Positions 35,844 through 45,587 of a stretch of DNA of 64,000 nucleotides are shown in pieces. A program made the position numbers and the translations under genes. The DNA lies in assembly GCA_963751835.1 (NCBI GenBank), contig CAVVWD010000021.1, forward strand, positions 1 through 64,000, read 5' to 3'. This DNA is from JACVRW01 sp963751835. GTDB lineage: Bacteria; Actinomycetota; Thermoleophilia; Solirubrobacterales; Thermoleophilaceae. Below the pieces are notes generated by a model, which saw nothing but the letters and a program-made list of their open reading frames with translations, was not told the origin of the DNA and searched no databases. Within the stretch, counting starts at the first letter, position 1. Each line of letters opens with the position of its first letter.

Positions 35844-37784
35844 GTGAGGAGGGGAGGCCTGATCGGTGCGCTCGCGCTGGCGCTACTCGGCGCCGCTGCG
35901 CCTGCAGCCGCTGCGCCGCCCCGCTGCGACCCGATCGATCCGGCCCACTGCCTCCTGCCGTGGCCGAACGACCACTTCCGCAAGGGCGGCAAGCTCGCGC
36001 TGCGCGACTCGATGATGCCGCGCAACCTGCAGGGGAAGCCGATAAGCGCCGCCGACTACAACCGCTCGAACGGGTTCAGCCCAGGGCAGATCATCGTCAC
36101 GCGCGTCCCGGGGCTCGACCTGAGGCGAAGCGGCGCCGTTCCGGTGAACAACATGGCCAAGGCGTTCGCCAAGCGGGCGCCGATCGTCGTAATCGACGCG
36201 AAGAGTGGCGAGCGGCAGCTGATCTGGGCGGAGCTCGACGCACAGGCGACGAACCCCGGCAAACGCGCCCTGCTCGTGCACCCGGGGGCGAACTGGCGCG
36301 AGGGTCGCCGATACATCGTCGCGCTGCGCAACCTGAAGGACGCCCGCGGGCGTACGCTCGAGGCGAGGCGGGCCTTCCGCCGCCTGCGGGACGGGGACGA
36401 TCCCGGCCGTCGCTACAAGGACATCTTCCGCCGGCTCGAGGAGGCGGGCATCAGGCGCCGCAGCCTCTACCTCGCGTGGGACTTCACAGTCGCCACGAGG
36501 CAGAACCTCTCCGAGCGCCTCCTCCACATCCGCAACCGAGCGTTCGCCGAGCTCGGGGACCGTGACCTCGGCGACCTGAAGGTTCAGGGGTCGGCGCCGC
36601 GGTTCACTGTCGACAGCTCGACGCAGATGACCCCCGACGTCAGGCGCGTCGACGGCACCTTCACGGTGCCCTGCTTCCTCAACCGGCCGGGCTGCCCGCC
36701 GGGCTCGCGCTTCAAGCTGGGGGGCCGGCAGCTCATCGAGCGGATGCCGGGCAACGTCCAGGTCGAGCGCTTCATCTGCCTGGTGCCGAACGCCGCGCAG
36801 AACGCGCGCCCGCTGATCTTCGGTCACGGGCTCCTGGGCGGAGCGGAGGCCGTGCTCCCGCTCGCGCCGCTCGCGGTGGCCGGCAGCTTCGTGGCCTGCG
36901 CGACCGACTGGTCGGGCATGGCCGCGGAGGACATCCCGAACGTGCTCGACCTGTCACGCGACCTGTCGAAGTTCCCGACGCTCGCGGACCGCAACCAGCA
37001 GGGCTTCCTTAACTTCATGTTCCTCGGCCGCCTGATGGTGCACGCGCAGGGCTTCGACGCCCACCCCGAGTTCGGCGGCCGCATCGACACCACGCGACTC
37101 TTCTACGCGGGCGCCAGCCAGGGCGGAATCCTCGGCGGCGCGCTCACCGCGGTGGCGCCGGACTTCGAGCGCTCGGCGCTGATCGTCCCGGCGATGAACT
37201 TCAGCGTCCTGCTCGCCCGCAGCACCCAGTTCGGCCGCTTCGCCGACGTGCTCTACCCGAGCTATCCGGACCAGATCGAGCGTGCGCTCATCAACTCGAT
37301 GGTCCAGCTCCTGTGGGACCGAGGCGAGGCGAACGGCTACGCCTGGCACATGACGCGCGACCCGTATCCGGAGACCCCGCGTCACACGGTCCTGCTGCAC
37401 GAAGCGTTCGGCGACCACCAGGTGGCGAACGTGGCCACGGAGGTCGAGGCGCGCGTGGTCGGCGCCCGCCTGCGCACGCCGGCGCTCGACCCCGGCCGCA
37501 GCCGAGACCGCCGCCCCCTCTACGGCATCCCGCGCATCACGCGCCTCCCGTACAAGGGCAACGCGCTCGTCGTGTTCGACATCGGCCCGCAGCGCGGCGA
37601 CCTCGGCACCCCGCCGGCGCCGCTCACGAACACGCCGCCCGAGATCGGCGTCGACCCGCACTCGCTGACGGGGCTCTCCGCCCCGGCCGCGGCGCAGTTC
37701 TCCGAGTTCCTGAAGGTGGGAGGGGCTCTCGTCGACACCTGCGGCGGGAAGCCGTGCTACGCGGCGGGTTGGGCGGGGCCTTGA
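35844..37784 (+). CDS. Secreted alpha/beta-hydrolase-like protein
   Basis: 646 residues with a signal peptide (GALALALLGAAAPAAAA) and then CDPIDPAHCLLPWPNDHFRK, a segment that opens a family of large secreted proteins in actinobacteria and myxobacteria. The C-terminal half shows hydrolase features: oxyanion/backbone segment IFGHGLLGG, a nucleophile elbow YAGASQGGILGG (GxSxG), and a possible His in HEAFGDHQV. The substrate is unknown; polyester or lipid ester cleavage is a guess. The stop overlaps the start of the patatin gene (TGATG), another lipid-acting enzyme, so they may work together. Confidence 0.75.
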   Translation: MRRGGLIGALALALLGAAAPAAAAPPRCDPIDPAHCLLPWPNDHFRKGGKLALRDSMMPRNLQGKPISAADYNRSNGFSPGQIIVTRVPGLDLRRSGAVPVNNMAKAFAKRAPIVVIDAKSGERQLIWAELDAQATNPGKRALLVHPGANWREGRRYIVALRNLKDARGRTLEARRAFRRLRDGDDPGRRYKDIFRRLEEAGIRRRSLYLAWDFTVATRQNLSERLLHIRNRAFAELGDRDLGDLKVQGSAPRFTVDSSTQMTPDVRRVDGTFTVPCFLNRPGCPPGSRFKLGGRQLIERMPGNVQVERFICLVPNAAQNARPLIFGHGLLGGAEAVLPLAPLAVAGSFVACATDWSGMAAEDIPNVLDLSRDLSKFPTLADRNQQGFLNFMFLGRLMVHAQGFDAHPEFGGRIDTTRLFYAGASQGGILGGALTAVAPDFERSALIVPAMNFSVLLARSTQFGRFADVLYPSYPDQIERALINSMVQLLWDRGEANGYAWHMTRDPYPETPRHTVLLHEAFGDHQVANVATEVEARVVGARLRTPALDPGRSRDRRPLYGIPRITRLPYKGNALVVFDIGPQRGDLGTPPAPLTNTPPEIGVDPHSLTGLSAPAAAQFSEFLKVGGALVDTCGGKPCYAAGWAGP

Positions 37785-38707
37785 TGGCGGCTTCGCGCGT
37801 CCTCGCCATCGACGGCGGCGGCATCCGCGGGCTGATTCCGGCGCTCGTGCTGGCCGAGCTCGAGGAGCGCTCCGGCCGGCGGGTCTTCGAGCTATTCGAC
37901 CTGATCGCCGGGACGTCGACGGGCGGGATCATCGCGGGCGCCGTGTGCGCCCCGGACCCCCTGCCCGCGGCCGAGGTGGCGGCGATCTACGAGGAGGAGG
38001 GCCCGCGCATATTCGATCGCTCGATCTGGCAGCGCATCCAAAGCGCCGAGGGACTGATCGACGAGAAATACGACGACGCGGCGCTCGACAGCGCACTTGA
38101 GCGCTTTCTCGGCGAGAAGCGGCTGAGCGAGACACGGCCCGACCTCATCGTCCCCACCTACGACACGGCCGGGCCGGGACCGTATTTCTTCAAGACGGCG
38201 GACGCCCGCGTTGATCCGGCCGAGGACGCCCCGCTGTCGGAGGTGGCCCGCGCGACGTCCGCCGCACCGACCTATTTCGAGCCGCTCGCGCGGGGCGCGC
38301 AAGCGCTCGTCGACGGGGGCGTGTTCGCGGTCAACCCCGGGATGAGCGCGCTGGCCGAGGCACTGCGCGGCCAGCCGGGGGGCGAGGTCACGATGGTGTC
38401 GCTCGGCACCGGGGAGCGAACCCTCAAGCGCTCCTTCGACGAGATCAAGGACTGGGGGCTCGTGGAGTGGGCGCGCCCGATCCTCGATGTCGTGTTCGAC
38501 GGGATCTCGGACGCCGTGGACTATCAGGTGCGCCACGTGCTCGGCGATGAGCGCTACTGGCGCTTCCAGGTGGAGCTCTCCCGGGCGAGCGACGATCTCG
38601 ACGACGCGAGCGAGGAGAACCTCGCGCTGCTCCGGGGGCACGCGGAGGAGCTGATCGCGGACCGCTCGGCGGACCTCGACGAGGTGATCTCGGCGCTCAC
38701 GGCCTGA
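37784..38707 (+). CDS. Patatin-like phospholipase
   Basis: 307 residues, cytosolic. Patatin catalytic motifs: oxyanion loop DGGGIRGLIPALVL, nucleophile GTSTGG (Ser), and catalytic Asp in the DGG of LVDGGVFAVNP. The middle part (PTYDTAGPGPYFFKTADARV) and the C-terminus match the CapV/patatin family that hydrolyses acyl lipids. No cyclic-nucleotide or CBASS partner genes lie next to it, so an antiphage role is not suggested. Coupled to the upstream hydrolase. Confidence 0.9.
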   Translation: MAASRVLAIDGGGIRGLIPALVLAELEERSGRRVFELFDLIAGTSTGGIIAGAVCAPDPLPAAEVAAIYEEEGPRIFDRSIWQRIQSAEGLIDEKYDDAALDSALERFLGEKRLSETRPDLIVPTYDTAGPGPYFFKTADARVDPAEDAPLSEVARATSAAPTYFEPLARGAQALVDGGVFAVNPGMSALAEALRGQPGGEVTMVSLGTGERTLKRSFDEIKDWGLVEWARPILDVVFDGISDAVDYQVRHVLGDERYWRFQVELSRASDDLDDASEENLALLRGHAEELIADRSADLDEVISALTA

Positions 38708-38802
38708 GCGCCCCGGCTCCCGTCCGTACAGGCCGGCGCGAGCTCCTGCTCCGCGCGGGCCCAACTTCCCCTGCACGGCGCGGCCCGGCGCCGCGAGCGG
38801 GC

Positions 38803-38808
38803 TATTCT
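38803..38808 (+). promoter_or_regulatory. -10 hexamer TATTCT of pdxS
   Basis: Ends 10 nt before the pdxS ATG; no ribosome site between. No TTGACA-like -35 is evident upstream. Confidence 0.5.
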
Positions 38809-38818
38809 CATTAACCAC

Positions 38819-39703
38819 ATGGAAACCGGGACTTTCAGAGTCAAGGCGGGCCTCGCCGAGATGCTCAAGGGCGGGGTCATCATGGACGTGGTCACGGCCG
38901 AGCAGGCGAAGATCGCCGAGGACGCCGGCGCGGCCGCGGTCATGGCGCTCGAGCGCGTCCCGGCGGACATTCGCGCGGACGGCGGGGTCGCCCGGATGTC
39001 GAACCCCGCGATGATCGAGGCGATCCAGGAGGCCGTGACGATCCCGGTCATGGCCAAGGCGCGAATCGGGCACTTCGTCGAGGCGCAGGTGCTCGAGGCG
39101 CTCGAGGTCGACTACATCGACGAGTCCGAGGTGCTCACCCCCGCCGACGAGGCGCACCACATCGACAAGTGGGCCTTCAAGGTCCCGTTCGTTTGCGGCG
39201 CGACGAACCTGGGCGAGGCGCTCCGGCGCATCGCCGAGGGGGCGGCGATGATCCGCTCGAAGGGCGAGGCGGGCACGGGCAACGTCGTGGAGGCTGTGCG
39301 CCATATCCGCCTGATCACGGGCGAGATCCGGCGGCTCGCAACGCTCACCCCGATGGAGCTTGCGGCGTCGGCCAAGGAGCTGCAGGCGCCGCTCGAGCTC
39401 GTGCGCGATGTGGCCGAGCGCGGCAAGCTGCCGGTCGTGCTGTTCTGCGCGGGCGGGATCGCGACCCCGGCCGACGCCGCGCTGATGATGCAGCTCGGCG
39501 CCGAGGGCAACTTCGTCGGCTCGGGCATCTTCAAGTCCTCCGACCCGGAGCGCCGCGCGCGCGCCATCGTCGAAGCCACCACCCACTACGAGGACGCCGC
39601 GCGTGTGGCGGCAGCGTCGCGCGAGCTGGGCGACGCCATGCCGGGCATCGAGATCGGCACGCTCCAGGAGAACGGCGGCCTGCTGCAGAACCGCGGTTGG
39701 TGA
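38819..39703 (+). CDS. pdxS: Pyridoxal 5'-phosphate synthase lyase subunit
   Basis: 294 residues, full length. PdxS builds PLP from ribose 5-phosphate, glyceraldehyde 3-phosphate and ammonia delivered by PdxT. Visible motifs: GLAEMLKGGVIMDVVTAEQA, MALERVPADIRADGGVARMS, the Schiff-base Lys in PVMAKARIGHFVEAQ, the phosphate loop SKGEAGTGNVVEAVRH, and GNFVGSGIFKS near the end. pdxT follows after 41 nt. The start has no Shine-Dalgarno but a TATTCT hexamer 10 nt upstream. Confidence 0.97.
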   Translation: METGTFRVKAGLAEMLKGGVIMDVVTAEQAKIAEDAGAAAVMALERVPADIRADGGVARMSNPAMIEAIQEAVTIPVMAKARIGHFVEAQVLEALEVDYIDESEVLTPADEAHHIDKWAFKVPFVCGATNLGEALRRIAEGAAMIRSKGEAGTGNVVEAVRHIRLITGEIRRLATLTPMELAASAKELQAPLELVRDVAERGKLPVVLFCAGGIATPADAALMMQLGAEGNFVGSGIFKSSDPERRARAIVEATTHYEDAARVAAASRELGDAMPGIEIGTLQENGGLLQNRGW

Positions 39704-39744
39704 GCGTCTTGCGCGAGGGGCCGGGCTCGGCCCGGACCGGAGCG

Positions 39745-40302
39745 ATGCCGTCACCGCTCATCGGCGTTCTCGCCCTCCAGGGCGACTTCGAGGCGCACGC
39801 TCGTGCGCTCGCCGAGGCGGGCGCGGACGCCCGTGAGGTCCGCACGCCCGAGGGGCTGGAAGGGCTCGACGGGCTCGTGCTCCCCGGAGGCGAGTCCACG
39901 ACGATGACGCTCGGGATCGAGCGCGAGGGCCTCGCCGAGCCGCTGCGCGCGCTCGTGCGCGGCGGCACACCCGTGCTCGCCACCTGCGCCGGCCTGATCA
40001 TGCTCGACCGCGACCACCTCGACCTGCTCGACGTGACCGCCCGCCGCAACGCCTTCGGGCGCCAGCTCCACAGCTTCGAAGCGCAGATCGAGCTCGACGG
40101 CCTGGGGCCCGTTACCGCGGTCTTCATCCGCGCGCCCTGGGTGGACGAGCACGGACCCGAGGTCGAGGTGCTAGCCGAGCTCGACGGCCACCCGGTGGCC
40201 GTGCGCCAGGACAACATCCTCGCGGTGGCCTTCCACCCCGAGCTGACCGAAGACCGCAGCCTGCACAGATGGCTGCTCGACCGAGCGGGAGTTCTCTCAT
40301 GA
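39745..40302 (+). CDS. pdxT: Pyridoxal 5'-phosphate synthase glutaminase subunit
   Basis: 185 residues. PdxT hydrolyses glutamine and channels ammonia to PdxS. Class I-type glutaminase triad: Cys in PVLATCAGLIMLDRD, His and Glu in AVAFHPELTEDRSLH. Also LALQGDFEAHARAL, LVLPGGESTTMTLG and VFIRAPWV. The stop overlaps the start of the aminopeptidase gene (ATGA). Confidence 0.96.
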   Translation: MPSPLIGVLALQGDFEAHARALAEAGADAREVRTPEGLEGLDGLVLPGGESTTMTLGIEREGLAEPLRALVRGGTPVLATCAGLIMLDRDHLDLLDVTARRNAFGRQLHSFEAQIELDGLGPVTAVFIRAPWVDEHGPEVEVLAELDGHPVAVRQDNILAVAFHPELTEDRSLHRWLLDRAGVLS

Positions 40303-41402
40303 GGGACCAGCGCGCTGAGGCGCTCGCGAAGATCCTCGTCCAGTACTCGACGCGCGTCCAGAAGGGCGACGTGTGCGTGATCCAGTCGACCACGGCGGCC
40401 GAGCCGCTCGTCCAGGCGATCTATGAGGAGGTGCTGCGCGCCGGCGGCCTGCCGGTGATGCAGCTGACGACCTCGGGCGCCCAGGCAGCCTTCTACGAGC
40501 TGGCCTCGGACCAGCAGCTGGATTGGATCCCGCCGACGACCAAATGGGCCGTCGAGAACGCCGACGTCCGCATCGCGATCCTGGCCGACGTGAACTCGCG
40601 CGAGCTCTCGCGGGCCGATCCGAAGAAGCAGGCCCGCACGCAGAAGGCGCGCAAGCCGATCATGGAGACTGCGATGCGGCGCGCGGCAGCGGGGGAGCAC
40701 CGCTGGTCGGTGACGCTGTTTCCCACGCATTCCTACGCGAGTGAGGCGGGAATGTCCCTGTCCGAGTACGAGGACTTCTACTACGCCGCCTGCCTCGCCA
40801 CGGACGGCGACCCGGTCACGGCCTGGCAGCGCCAGTCGGACCAGGTCAACCACCTGGCCGAGTGGGTCCGGGGGAAGGAGGAGGTGCGCATCCAGGCCGA
40901 GGGCACGGACATCACCCTGGGCGTGGCCGGGCGCACCTGGATCCCCTGCGTCGGCGAGCACAACATGCCCGATGGAGAGTTCTTCACCGGTCCGGTCGAG
41001 GACTCGGTGAACGGCGAGATCGCCTTCTCCTTCCCGGCCAGCTACGGCGGCCGCACGGTGTCCGGCGTGCGCTTCCGGTTCGAGGACGGCAAGGTGGTCG
41101 ACGCGTCGGCCGAGCAGGGCGAGGAGTTCCTGCTCGAGATGCTCGACACCGACGAGGGCGCGCGCCGGCTCGGCGAGCTCGGCATCGGGACCAACTTCGG
41201 GATCGCCACCGGCACCAAGGAGATCCTGCTCGACGAGAAGATCGGCGGGACGGTCCACATGGCGATCGGGATGTCCTATCCGGAGAGCGGCGGCACCAAC
41301 AGCTCCGCCGTCCACTGGGACATGGTCTGCGACCTGCGGAAGGGCGGCTCGATCACGGTCGACGGCGAGGAGCTGCAGCGCGACGGGAAGTTCCTCGTCT
41401 GA
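40299..41402 (+). CDS. Aminopeptidase, M29 (thermophilic AmpS/aminopeptidase T) family
   Basis: 367 residues, the usual length. The start at 40299 (MRDQRAEALAKILVQYSTRV) has GGGAG upstream and overlaps pdxT. Two-metal ligands lie in the C-terminal half: EGTDITLGVAGRTWIPCVGE, HNMPDGEFFTGPVEDSVNGE and GGTNSSAVHWDMVCDLR. M29 enzymes remove N-terminal residues with Co/Zn/Mg. The 3' end overlaps a convergent gene by 50 nt. Confidence 0.93.
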   Translation: MRDQRAEALAKILVQYSTRVQKGDVCVIQSTTAAEPLVQAIYEEVLRAGGLPVMQLTTSGAQAAFYELASDQQLDWIPPTTKWAVENADVRIAILADVNSRELSRADPKKQARTQKARKPIMETAMRRAAAGEHRWSVTLFPTHSYASEAGMSLSEYEDFYYAACLATDGDPVTAWQRQSDQVNHLAEWVRGKEEVRIQAEGTDITLGVAGRTWIPCVGEHNMPDGEFFTGPVEDSVNGEIAFSFPASYGGRTVSGVRFRFEDGKVVDASAEQGEEFLLEMLDTDEGARRLGELGIGTNFGIATGTKEILLDEKIGGTVHMAIGMSYPESGGTNSSAVHWDMVCDLRKGGSITVDGEELQRDGKFLV

Positions 41403-44242
41403 CGACCACGTCGGTCCCTGCACCGCCGACGAAGCGGGTCGGGATCCGCCCCACCACGGTGAGGCGGTCGTTCAGGGCCCCGCCGTAGACGACGATCATC
41501 TTGATTCCGCTAGCGCGGCAGCTCACGGCCCGAGCGGTCAGCCGGCGGCAGCCCGTGCCGGGGCGGAGCCGCGCCGCCCCGTCGCTCACCCGCCACGCCC
41601 GCCCGCGCCTGCGGGCGACGATGCGGTTGCGCGTGGCGGCCGCGGCCCGGACCATGAGCCGGCCGCCGCGCACGAACACGCGCCCCGCGGGCGCGCGCCG
41701 GACGGCCCGCAGCACACCCCCTCCGGCGCCGGACCCGGCCGCGGGCGGCTCCACAACCGGCGCCCCGCTCTCGGGCGGGAGCGGCGCCGCCGCGAGCGTC
41801 CGGGCAAGGTCGTGGTGGGCGCGCACCTCGCTCGCTGAGAGCGCCCGGGTGTAGAGCGCGATCTCGTCGGCCTCGCCCTCGCTGAAGACCGGGTTTGTCC
41901 CGTTTCGCATCACGTGCCACGGGTTCGTCGCGGCGGCGGAGCCCGCTCCGCCGCCGGCGTGGATCTCGGCCCCGTCGAGGTACAGCCTGGCGCTCGCCCC
42001 GCTCTTCGTCGCCACGAGGTGGTGCCAGGTGCCGTCGCGCACGTCCTCGATCGGCAACCCGGTGTCGAATCCGGTGCCGCCGACCCGGTAGCGAAGCGTG
42101 CCGCCGCTGTTGAAGGCGAGCAGCCAGCCGCTGCCACCGAGTGAGGTGTGGTCACGGAGCACGGCGGTGCCCGCGCTCCAGCGGAACCAGCCCTCGAGCG
42201 TGGCGTTCGCGCCGAGCGCGGGCCCGGGCGCTGCGAGCTCGCCGCTCACGCCGTCGAAGGCGGCGGCGGTGTCGTCCAGCGGCCCGAGCACGCCCGGCCG
42301 CCCGAGCACGAAGCGGCCCTCGAACGATCCCGCCGCGCCGCCGAGCTGGTCGGCGGATGAGCCGCCCGACAGCTCGCCGAGGCGCCGGTAGGAGGCCAGG
42401 CCGGGGGTCGCGAGCACCGCGTCGCGATAGGGATCTGAGCCCGGTGTGCTTCCGGCCACCAGCACGCGATCCTCACCCTCGGTGGTGCCGGACGCGTTGC
42501 TCGCCACGAGCCGGTAGTGGTAGAGCCGCCCGGGCACGAGCCCGGGGAGTCCGGCCGCCACCTGGTGGAGCGAGTCGTCACCCGGGAGCGAGCCCGCGGC
42601 CGTCACGGCGCCGTACTGGTCGGTGGGTCCGTACTCGAAGAACCACTGCGTGGGCTGGTTCTCGGGGTCGACGGCGCCGTGCGCGGTCGTGCCGCTCGCA
42701 CCGCCGGTCCACGTGACCGGCGCCGCCGGAATGCCGACCGCGATCTCCTCCACGAGCACGCTCTGGGCGCCGGCGGTGTCGGTCACCGTGAGCTTCGGGA
42801 AATAGCGCCCGCTCGTCGCGTAGGTGTGAGTGGGTTGCGGGCCGGTCGCGCTGCGTCCCGTCTCCGAAGTCCCACTCCCAGCTCGCGATCGAGCCGTCAG
42901 GGTCGCGGGCGAGCGATCCGTCGAAGCGCACCTCGAGCGGCGCCGGCCCGCTGCGCAGCGCGGGCTCCGCGTCGGCGAGCGGCGGCAGGTTCGTGTCGCC
43001 GGTGAAGGCCGCCACCTCGGTGTCGTACTCCTCGTAGTTGGGGTAGGAGCCGCGCAGCCAGATGACGCTCAGGTCGCCGCCGAAGGGGCTCATGCCGCGC
43101 GGCGAGACCGGGCGGACGTTTCGCGTGGGAGCGCCTGCGCTCACCGGTTGCGGAGTCCATGACACGCCGCCGTTCGCTGTCGTCCAGGTCTCGACCCGCC
43201 AGTCGCCCGGGCCGACCTGCCGCGAGAGATACACGCGCGAGGGATCCTCGTGGTCGAGCGTGAGGCCGCCCGAGTAGTAGGGCGAACCGCCGTCCTCCCG
43301 GAACGAGCCGCCCGCCGCGGTGATCTCGTGCACGTCCCAGGCGCTGCCCGTCCAGCGTGCGTAGTGGTAGCGGTGGTCGGCCACGGCGGGGAAGCGCGCG
43401 AACAGGATGACCGGGTGTCCGGTGCCCGGCTCGGCAGCCACGTCGTGCACCCAGGACGGCTCCGCGCCGTCGAAGATGAGGTCCCCGGCCTCGGGAGCGA
43501 TCGGCGGACCGTCGAGGCTGCCGATCTGCTGTCCGTTCGCCCGCTCGATCCGGCCCGCCCGGATGCGCGCGTAGTGCACGTTCACGCTCGGGTACTCGTT
43601 CGGGTGGGCGTTCGTGTACGCCACGTGGATGGTGTCGCCGCCGCTCTCCGCGAACTTCGCGTACGGGCGTTCGCCCGGCATCAGGATCAGATTGCGCGCC
43701 GCCGACCACGCCCCGGAGCCGTCGGCCTGGACCGAGAAGGTGGGGTTGTAGTTGCCGCCCCGCCAGAAGAGATAGGTGCGGCCCTCGCCCGCGAGCCTGA
43801 TCGGGTTGGGATAGGTGTAGCCGCGTATGCCCGGGACGTTCACGGGAAGCGTCTGCGGCGCCTCCCAAGAGCTGATGTCCTCGGGCTGCGACGAGACCCG
43901 GTAGTGCATCGCCGGCCCGACGTGCCGGGAGTAGAAGACGACGAGGCGCCCGTCCGGCCGCACGTGGATTGAGGGATTCGCGTGGTCGTCGCGATTCAGC
44001 CGCGCGGCGAGGACCGCAGTCACACGCTCGCCGCTGCGGTGGTCGAACGAGCTGACCTTGATGTCGCCCTCGAGATCGACCCAGCCCACATAGGTGCGGT
44101 CGTTGTGGGACACGGCCCGCGGATCCCCGAACCAGGACCAGGCGCCGTCGCCGATGGGAGGCACGGCCGCGCTCGCTGATGCGGCGGAGGCCGCCATGCA
44201 GGCGAGCAGAATGAACGCCCCGAGCGGGGCCCGGCGCAGCAT
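41353..44242 (-). pseudogene. Secreted BNR-repeat / PKD / LamG protein, one frame break
   Basis: About 963 codons from the ATG at 44242. Signal peptide (APLGAFILLACMAASAAS), a BNR_4-type propeller (DGAWSWFGDPRAVSHNDRTY; GRLVVFYSRHVGPAMHYRVS; WRGGNYNPTFSV), a PKD domain (SWEWDFGDGT), then a frame break near 42850-42856, where one base is extra. The frame resumes as THTYATSGRYFPKLTVTDTA. A fibronectin-like segment and a LamG/concanavalin domain follow (ATLEGWFRWSAGTAVLRDHT; GTWHHLVATKSGASARLYLD), ending in an Arg-rich tail. Probably a surface glycan-binding protein or polysaccharide lyase relative. Preceded by the -10 hexamer TACGCT. Confidence 0.75.
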
Positions 44243-44249
44243 GAATTCG

Positions 44250-44255
44250 AGCGTA
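44250..44255 (-). promoter_or_regulatory. -10 hexamer TACGCT of the BNR/LamG gene
   Basis: On the minus strand TACGCT ends 7 nt before the ATG at 44242, with no ribosome site in the intervening CGAATTC. Part of the leaderless pattern. Confidence 0.5.
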
Positions 44256-44412
44256 GCCTGCGAGTCGGGCGCCGACTCCCGGCGGCGTAGGGCCGCGGGG
44301 ACGCCTTCCGGGGCTCAAGGTTCCCGCTTTGATGTCGCCCCACGACACGAAGCCGGGTTCGTAGCGGTCTAAATCAGCATCCTGGGCGTGGCTCGCCGCC
44401 GATCCCCGGCGA

Positions 44413-44418
44413 TACCCT
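44413..44418 (+). promoter_or_regulatory. -10 hexamer TACCCT of yebC
   Basis: Ends 8 nt before the yebC ATG at 44427; the intervening TGCCGGCC has no Shine-Dalgarno. Confidence 0.5.
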
Positions 44419-44426
44419 TGCCGGCC

Positions 44427-45182
44427 ATGGCCGGGCATTCCAAATGGGCCTCGATCAAGCACAAGAAGAAGGCCGTCGACGCCAAGCGCGGCGCGCTGTT
44501 CACGAAGCTGACGCGCGCGATCACCGTCGCCGCGCGCGAGGGCGGGGGGGACCCGGACGGCAATCCCGCGCTGGCGCTCGCGGTGCAGAAGGCGCGCGAC
44601 GCCTCGATGCCCAAGGACAACATCGAGCGCGCCATCGCCAAGGGGACCGGAGCGGACTCGGACGCGGATTCCTTCGAGGAGGTGCTCTACGAGGGCTACG
44701 GCCCGGGCGGCGTGGCGATCCTCGTCGAGGCGCTCACCGACAACCGCAACCGCACCGGCTCCGAGGTGCGCCACACGTTCACCAAGCACGGCGGCAGCCT
44801 GGGCGAGCCGGGGTCGGTGGCGTGGACATTCGAGAAGAAGGGCGAGATCGTCGTCGACGGCTCGCGCTACTCGGAGGACGATCTGCTCGCCGCCATCGAC
44901 GCCGGCGCCGAGGACGTGGTGGCCGACGGCGACGTCTGGGAGATCGTGACCGCACCCACCGAGGTCTCGGCCGTGCGCGACGCTCTCGCCGCCGAGGGCG
45001 TCGAAATCGAGTCGGTGGAGCTCGTTCAGCGGCCCACCACCCGCACGCCTGTCGAGGAGAACAGGGTCGCCGGCCTCATGCGCCTGATCGAGGCGCTCGA
45101 GGACTCGGACGACGTGCAGGCCGTCCACGCCAACTTCGACGTGGACTCCGACGTGCTCGAGCGGGTGGCGGCGGCGGGCTAG
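44427..45182 (+). CDS. yebC: YebC/PmpR/TACO1 family protein
   Basis: 251 residues, full length: MAGHSKWASIKHKKKAVDAK, KARDASMPKDNIERAIAKGT, YEGYGPGGVAILVEALTDNR, NRTGSEVRHTFTKHGG. YebC proteins bind DNA or assist ribosomes at proline stretches; the gene commonly precedes ruvC as here. The ATG at 44427 begins the conserved MAGHSKW. Followed directly by a DoxX-like gene and the ruv genes. Confidence 0.96.
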   Translation: MAGHSKWASIKHKKKAVDAKRGALFTKLTRAITVAAREGGGDPDGNPALALAVQKARDASMPKDNIERAIAKGTGADSDADSFEEVLYEGYGPGGVAILVEALTDNRNRTGSEVRHTFTKHGGSLGEPGSVAWTFEKKGEIVVDGSRYSEDDLLAAIDAGAEDVVADGDVWEIVTAPTEVSAVRDALAAEGVEIESVELVQRPTTRTPVEENRVAGLMRLIEALEDSDDVQAVHANFDVDSDVLERVAAAG

Positions 45183-45548
45183 ATGCCCGGACGGACTCGC
45201 CGGGCCCGGCTGGGAACGGCGCTCTTCTGGATCGTTGGGGGCACGCTTCACTTCGTGATCCCGCGCCAGTACGAGGCGATCGTGCCGCCGCCGCTCGCGC
45301 GCCGGCGCAAGGAGCTCGTGGTGGCCAGCGGCATCGCCGAGATCGCAGGAGGAGTGGCGGTATTGCCCGACGGCACCCGGCGTGCCGCGCGCTGGTGGCT
45401 GCTGGCCACGCTGGCGGCGGTCTACCCCGCGAATATCCACATGGCCGTCAACTCTGAGGAGTTCCCGCAGATTCCCGCCCCGGCGCTGTGGGCGCGCCTG
45501 CCGTGCCAGTTCCTGTTCGGCTGGATGACCTGGCGCGGGACGCGCTAG
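45183..45548 (+). CDS. DoxX-like small membrane protein
   Basis: 121 residues starting right after the yebC stop (TAGATG). Hydrophobic segments ALFWIVGGTLHFVIP, ELVVASGIAEIAGGVAVLP and WWLLATLAAVYPANIHMAVN, with the family-typical 'GxxHF' and 'PxxYExIVP' (RQYEAIVPP). DoxX relatives are membrane proteins linked to redox or detoxification; the role is not established. An insertion in the usual yebC-ruvC order. Confidence 0.8.
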   Translation: MPGRTRRARLGTALFWIVGGTLHFVIPRQYEAIVPPPLARRRKELVVASGIAEIAGGVAVLPDGTRRAARWWLLATLAAVYPANIHMAVNSEEFPQIPAPALWARLPCQFLFGWMTWRGTR

Positions 45549-45587
45549 AGAAGGCGTCCGCCCCCGCGCGCAGAATCCCACCCATAG

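Noticed and set aside
37784..38707. CBASS-like antiphage operon around the patatin gene
   Set aside because: No nucleotide cyclase (CD-NTase) or ubiquitin-like partner is adjacent; neighbours are a hydrolase and PLP synthesis genes.
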